Shown here in pieces: positions 6,226 to 8,243 of a DNA stretch of 8,243 bases. The notes under the pieces are model-generated. The model saw only the letters and a list, made by a program, of their open reading frames with translations. It did not search any database and was not told the DNA's origin. A program made the position numbers and the translations under genes. Every line of letters begins with the position of its first letter. The first letter of the stretch is position 1. Source of the DNA: Prevotellaceae bacterium (GTDB taxonomy: Bacteria; Bacteroidota; Bacteroidia; Bacteroidales; UBA932); the NCBI GenBank assembly GCA_031289385.1, contig JAITPP010000176.1, positions 1 through 8,243 on the forward strand, given 5' to 3'.

Positions 6226-7617
6226 ATGGCATTAATAAAATCTATTTCAGGATTTAGAGGAACAATTGGCGGAAAAGTTGGCGAAAATTTTACGCCCATA
6301 GATGTGGTTATTCTTACGTCGGCGTATGCGCAATGGCTTAAACTGCAATATCCAAACAAAAAATTGAAAGTTGTTGTAGGCAGAGATGCGCGAATTTCGG
6401 GCGAAATGGCGGCATCGCTTGTTGTAGGCTCGCTTTTGGGCTCGGGAATTGATGTTGTGAATATTGGGCTTGCAACAACACCTTCAACCGAACTTGCTGT
6501 GGTTCATTCAAATGCCGATGGCGGAATAATTCTCACGGCAAGTCATAATCCCAAACAATGGAATGCACTCAAATTGCTAAACAATAAAGGCGAATTTTTG
6601 AACAGCGACGAAGGAAAAACCCTGCTCGCAATTGCCGATAAATCAGAATATTTATTCCCCGAAATTGACGAAACAGGAAAAATAACCGCCGAGTATAATT
6701 TCGATAAAATTCACATAACAATGGTTCTCGAAAATCGTTTTGTCGATGTAGATGCAATTCGTAAAGCAAAATTTAAAATTGTGGTTGATGCCGTAAATTC
6801 CGTTGGCGGAATAATAATACCGCAACTGCTTCGTAAACTTGGAGTTGATGTTGTTGAACTAAATTGCGAGCCTACGGGAAATTTTGCACACAATCCAGAG
6901 CCGCTTCCCGAAAATCTTTTGGAAATTTCGCGAAAAGTTGTAGAAGAAAAAGCAAATCTGGGCGTTGTTGTTGATCCTGATGTTGATCGTCTGGCTTTGG
7001 TTTGCGAAGATGGAAAAATGTTTGGCGAAGAATACACGCTTGTTTCGGTTGCCGATTATGTTTTATCAAAAGAGCGAGGAAATGCGGTTTCAAATCTATC
7101 GTCGTCGCGTGCGCTTATGGATATTACCGAAAAGCATGGCGGACAATATTTTTCGGCGGCTGTGGGCGAAGTAAATGTAGTTGCCAAAATGAAAGCGACA
7201 GGCGCAATTATCGGTGGCGAAGGAAACGGCGGCGTTATTCTTCCCGAATTTCATTACGGCAGAGATGCTTTAATCGGCATTGCTTTGTTTCTTACAAATT
7301 TGGCAAACAAAAACGTGAAAGCATCAGAACTTCGGGCAACGTATCCCGATTATTTTATGTCGAAAAACAAAATTGAACTTACGCCAAATATCAATACAGA
7401 TAAGATTTTTGAGAAAATAAAACAAAAATACGCATCGCAACGAATAACCGATATCGACGGAGTAAAAATTGATTTCGACAAGGAAAAAATGTGGGTGCTT
7501 TTGCGAAAGTCAAACACAGAGCCGATTATACGGATATTTTCGGAAGCAAACGATGCCGAAACAGCCGACAAATTAGCAAAAAAAATAATTGCCGATATAA
7601 ACGAATTTATGTGTTGA
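6226..7617 (+). CDS. glmM: Phosphoglucosamine mutase-type phosphohexomutase
   Basis: The likely reaction is conversion of glucosamine-6-phosphate to glucosamine-1-phosphate, on the path to UDP-GlcNAc for peptidoglycan and lipopolysaccharide. The 463-residue protein has all four alpha-D-phosphohexomutase domains. The N-terminal block is SISGFRGTIGG (6-16). The phosphoserine loop TASHNP (104-109) has catalytic S106. The magnesium loop DPDVDR (250-255) has D250, D252 and D254. The sugar-binding loop is GGEGNGG (330-336), and the phosphate-binding loop RKSNTEPIIR is at 427-436. The sugar loop follows the archaeal/Bacteroidota pattern rather than that of E. coli GlmM. Phosphomannomutase or phosphoglucomutase activity is therefore possible. 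The first ATG after the promoter places the SISG block correctly. An AlkD-like gene follows 42 bp downstream on the same strand. Confidence 0.9.
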   Translation: MALIKSISGFRGTIGGKVGENFTPIDVVILTSAYAQWLKLQYPNKKLKVVVGRDARISGEMAASLVVGSLLGSGIDVVNIGLATTPSTELAVVHSNADGGIILTASHNPKQWNALKLLNNKGEFLNSDEGKTLLAIADKSEYLFPEIDETGKITAEYNFDKIHITMVLENRFVDVDAIRKAKFKIVVDAVNSVGGIIIPQLLRKLGVDVVELNCEPTGNFAHNPEPLPENLLEISRKVVEEKANLGVVVDPDVDRLALVCEDGKMFGEEYTLVSVADYVLSKERGNAVSNLSSSRALMDITEKHGGQYFSAAVGEVNVVAKMKATGAIIGGEGNGGVILPEFHYGRDALIGIALFLTNLANKNVKASELRATYPDYFMSKNKIELTPNINTDKIFEKIKQKYASQRITDIDGVKIDFDKEKMWVLLRKSNTEPIIRIFSEANDAETADKLAKKIIADINEFMC

Positions 7618-7659
7618 TTTGATTAGAAAAACAATTATAAAACTCAATTAAATTTAAAT

Positions 7660-8243
7660 ATGATTACCGAAATTCTTGCAAAAATTGTACGTTACAAAAA
7701 CGGCGTAGTTGTTGATAGTATGCGCAATAGCGGAATAATTTACGAAATTAATTACGGCGTGCCTGTTGTTGATATAAAACGAATAGCCGAACAATATTTT
7801 CCAAATCATAAATTAGCCGAGCAGTTATTTTTTTGCAGCGAACGCGAGTTGAAAATTGCCGCTGTATTTATCGACAATCCCATAGAAATCAACATTGAAC
7901 AAATCGATAAATGGAGGAAATTGTTTGTAAACACCGAAATTACAGAAAAAGTTTGTTGCCATTTGTTTTGCAAAACGCCTTTTGCAGCAACAAAAATCAA
8001 CGAATGGATAAAAAGCGATAATAAATTTATTTTACAGGCGGCATGGAATTTATTTTCGAAACAAACAGACGTTGATTTTATAAAAACTTTTTTGCAAAAT
8101 GCCGATAACTTTAACTTCAATTTTACAAACGTTCAGTTTGCCGCAATACAAGCATTAACAAGCGTTTCGGGCAATAACGCCGACTTTATAAAAAACGCTG
8201 TTTTATCATATTCCGAAATTTTGTCGAAATCAAAAATATCAAA
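7660..8243 (+). CDS. AlkD-like DNA alkylation repair HEAT-repeat protein, cut by the right edge
   Basis: An ATG at 7660 opens a frame that runs uninterrupted for 194 codons to the window edge. The block SMRNSGIIYEINYGVPVVDI (20-39), then RIAEQYFPNHKLAEQLF and ERELKIAAVFIDNP (61-74), follows the arrangement of Bacteroidota AlkD-like proteins. There, paired helices of HEAT-like repeats begin with a GVS/GVP segment and an REL-K/R-AA motif. WRKLFVNTEITEKVCCHLF (85-103) and INEWIKSDNKFILQAAWNLF (113-132) look like the next repeats. Such proteins remove alkylated bases or bind damaged DNA; enzymatic activity here is not shown. The gene is probably nearly complete, as relatives are ~220 residues, but its end is not visible. 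It may be co-transcribed with glmM, 42 bp upstream. Confidence 0.7.
   Translation, partial: MITEILAKIVRYKNGVVVDSMRNSGIIYEINYGVPVVDIKRIAEQYFPNHKLAEQLFFCSERELKIAAVFIDNPIEINIEQIDKWRKLFVNTEITEKVCCHLFCKTPFAATKINEWIKSDNKFILQAAWNLFSKQTDVDFIKTFLQNADNFNFNFTNVQFAAIQALTSVSGNNADFIKNAVLSYSEILSKSKIS

Noticed and set aside
7806..8120. A 104-codon minus-strand frame at the right edge
   Set aside because: It is antisense to the plus-strand AlkD-like frame, which is longer, starts at a sensible place after glmM and shows HEAT-repeat-like blocks.

Overview
The window looks like ordinary core chromosome of an AT-rich member of the Bacteroidota, probably Bacteroidales-like. The reasons are the AT-rich coding sequence, the near absence of Shine-Dalgarno sequences before starts, and promoter matches of the form TTG-N20/21-TAnnTTTG (the Bacteroidota sigma type) ahead of tyrS and glmM. 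The protein set fits too: a 317-residue MetF, a glmM-like mutase with a GGEGNGG loop, and an AlkD-like HEAT-repeat protein. The genus cannot be fixed from the sequence alone.

Layout. Seven complete genes lie on the minus strand. In transcription order they are xth (exonuclease III family, 6018-5260), tyrS (5184-3892), a small two-helix membrane protein with a charged heptad tail (3830-3561), a ROK-family sugar kinase (3524-2550), a second small membrane protein with a cytosolic C-terminal domain (2540-2055), metF (1930-977) and a stand-alone Fic enzyme (925-191). A short open frame of uncertain status follows at 116-18. A 207-bp divergent intergenic region (6019-6225) separates this block from two plus-strand genes: a glmM-type phosphohexomutase (6226-7617) and an AlkD-like DNA alkylation repair protein that runs off the right edge (7660 onward).

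Transcription units. The small membrane protein, ROK kinase and second membrane protein are spaced 36 and 9 bp apart. They end at a strong 10-bp-stem hairpin terminator (2010-2036), so they are probably one unit. tyrS and glmM have convincing promoters of their own. metF starts afresh after the terminator, and fic lies 51 bp behind it.

Functions are mostly housekeeping: tRNA charging, folate/methionine one-carbon metabolism, amino-sugar and cell-wall precursor supply, sugar phosphorylation and base-excision repair. The accessory-looking part is the left end. There an autoinhibited Fic enzyme and a short gene-like fragment lie between two nearly identical 19-20-bp AT-rich repeats. I see no mobile element, CRISPR array, tRNA, rRNA or riboswitch, and no convincing new multi-gene system. 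The best leads are the ROK kinase sandwiched between two uncharacterised membrane proteins, and the repeat-flanked fic segment.
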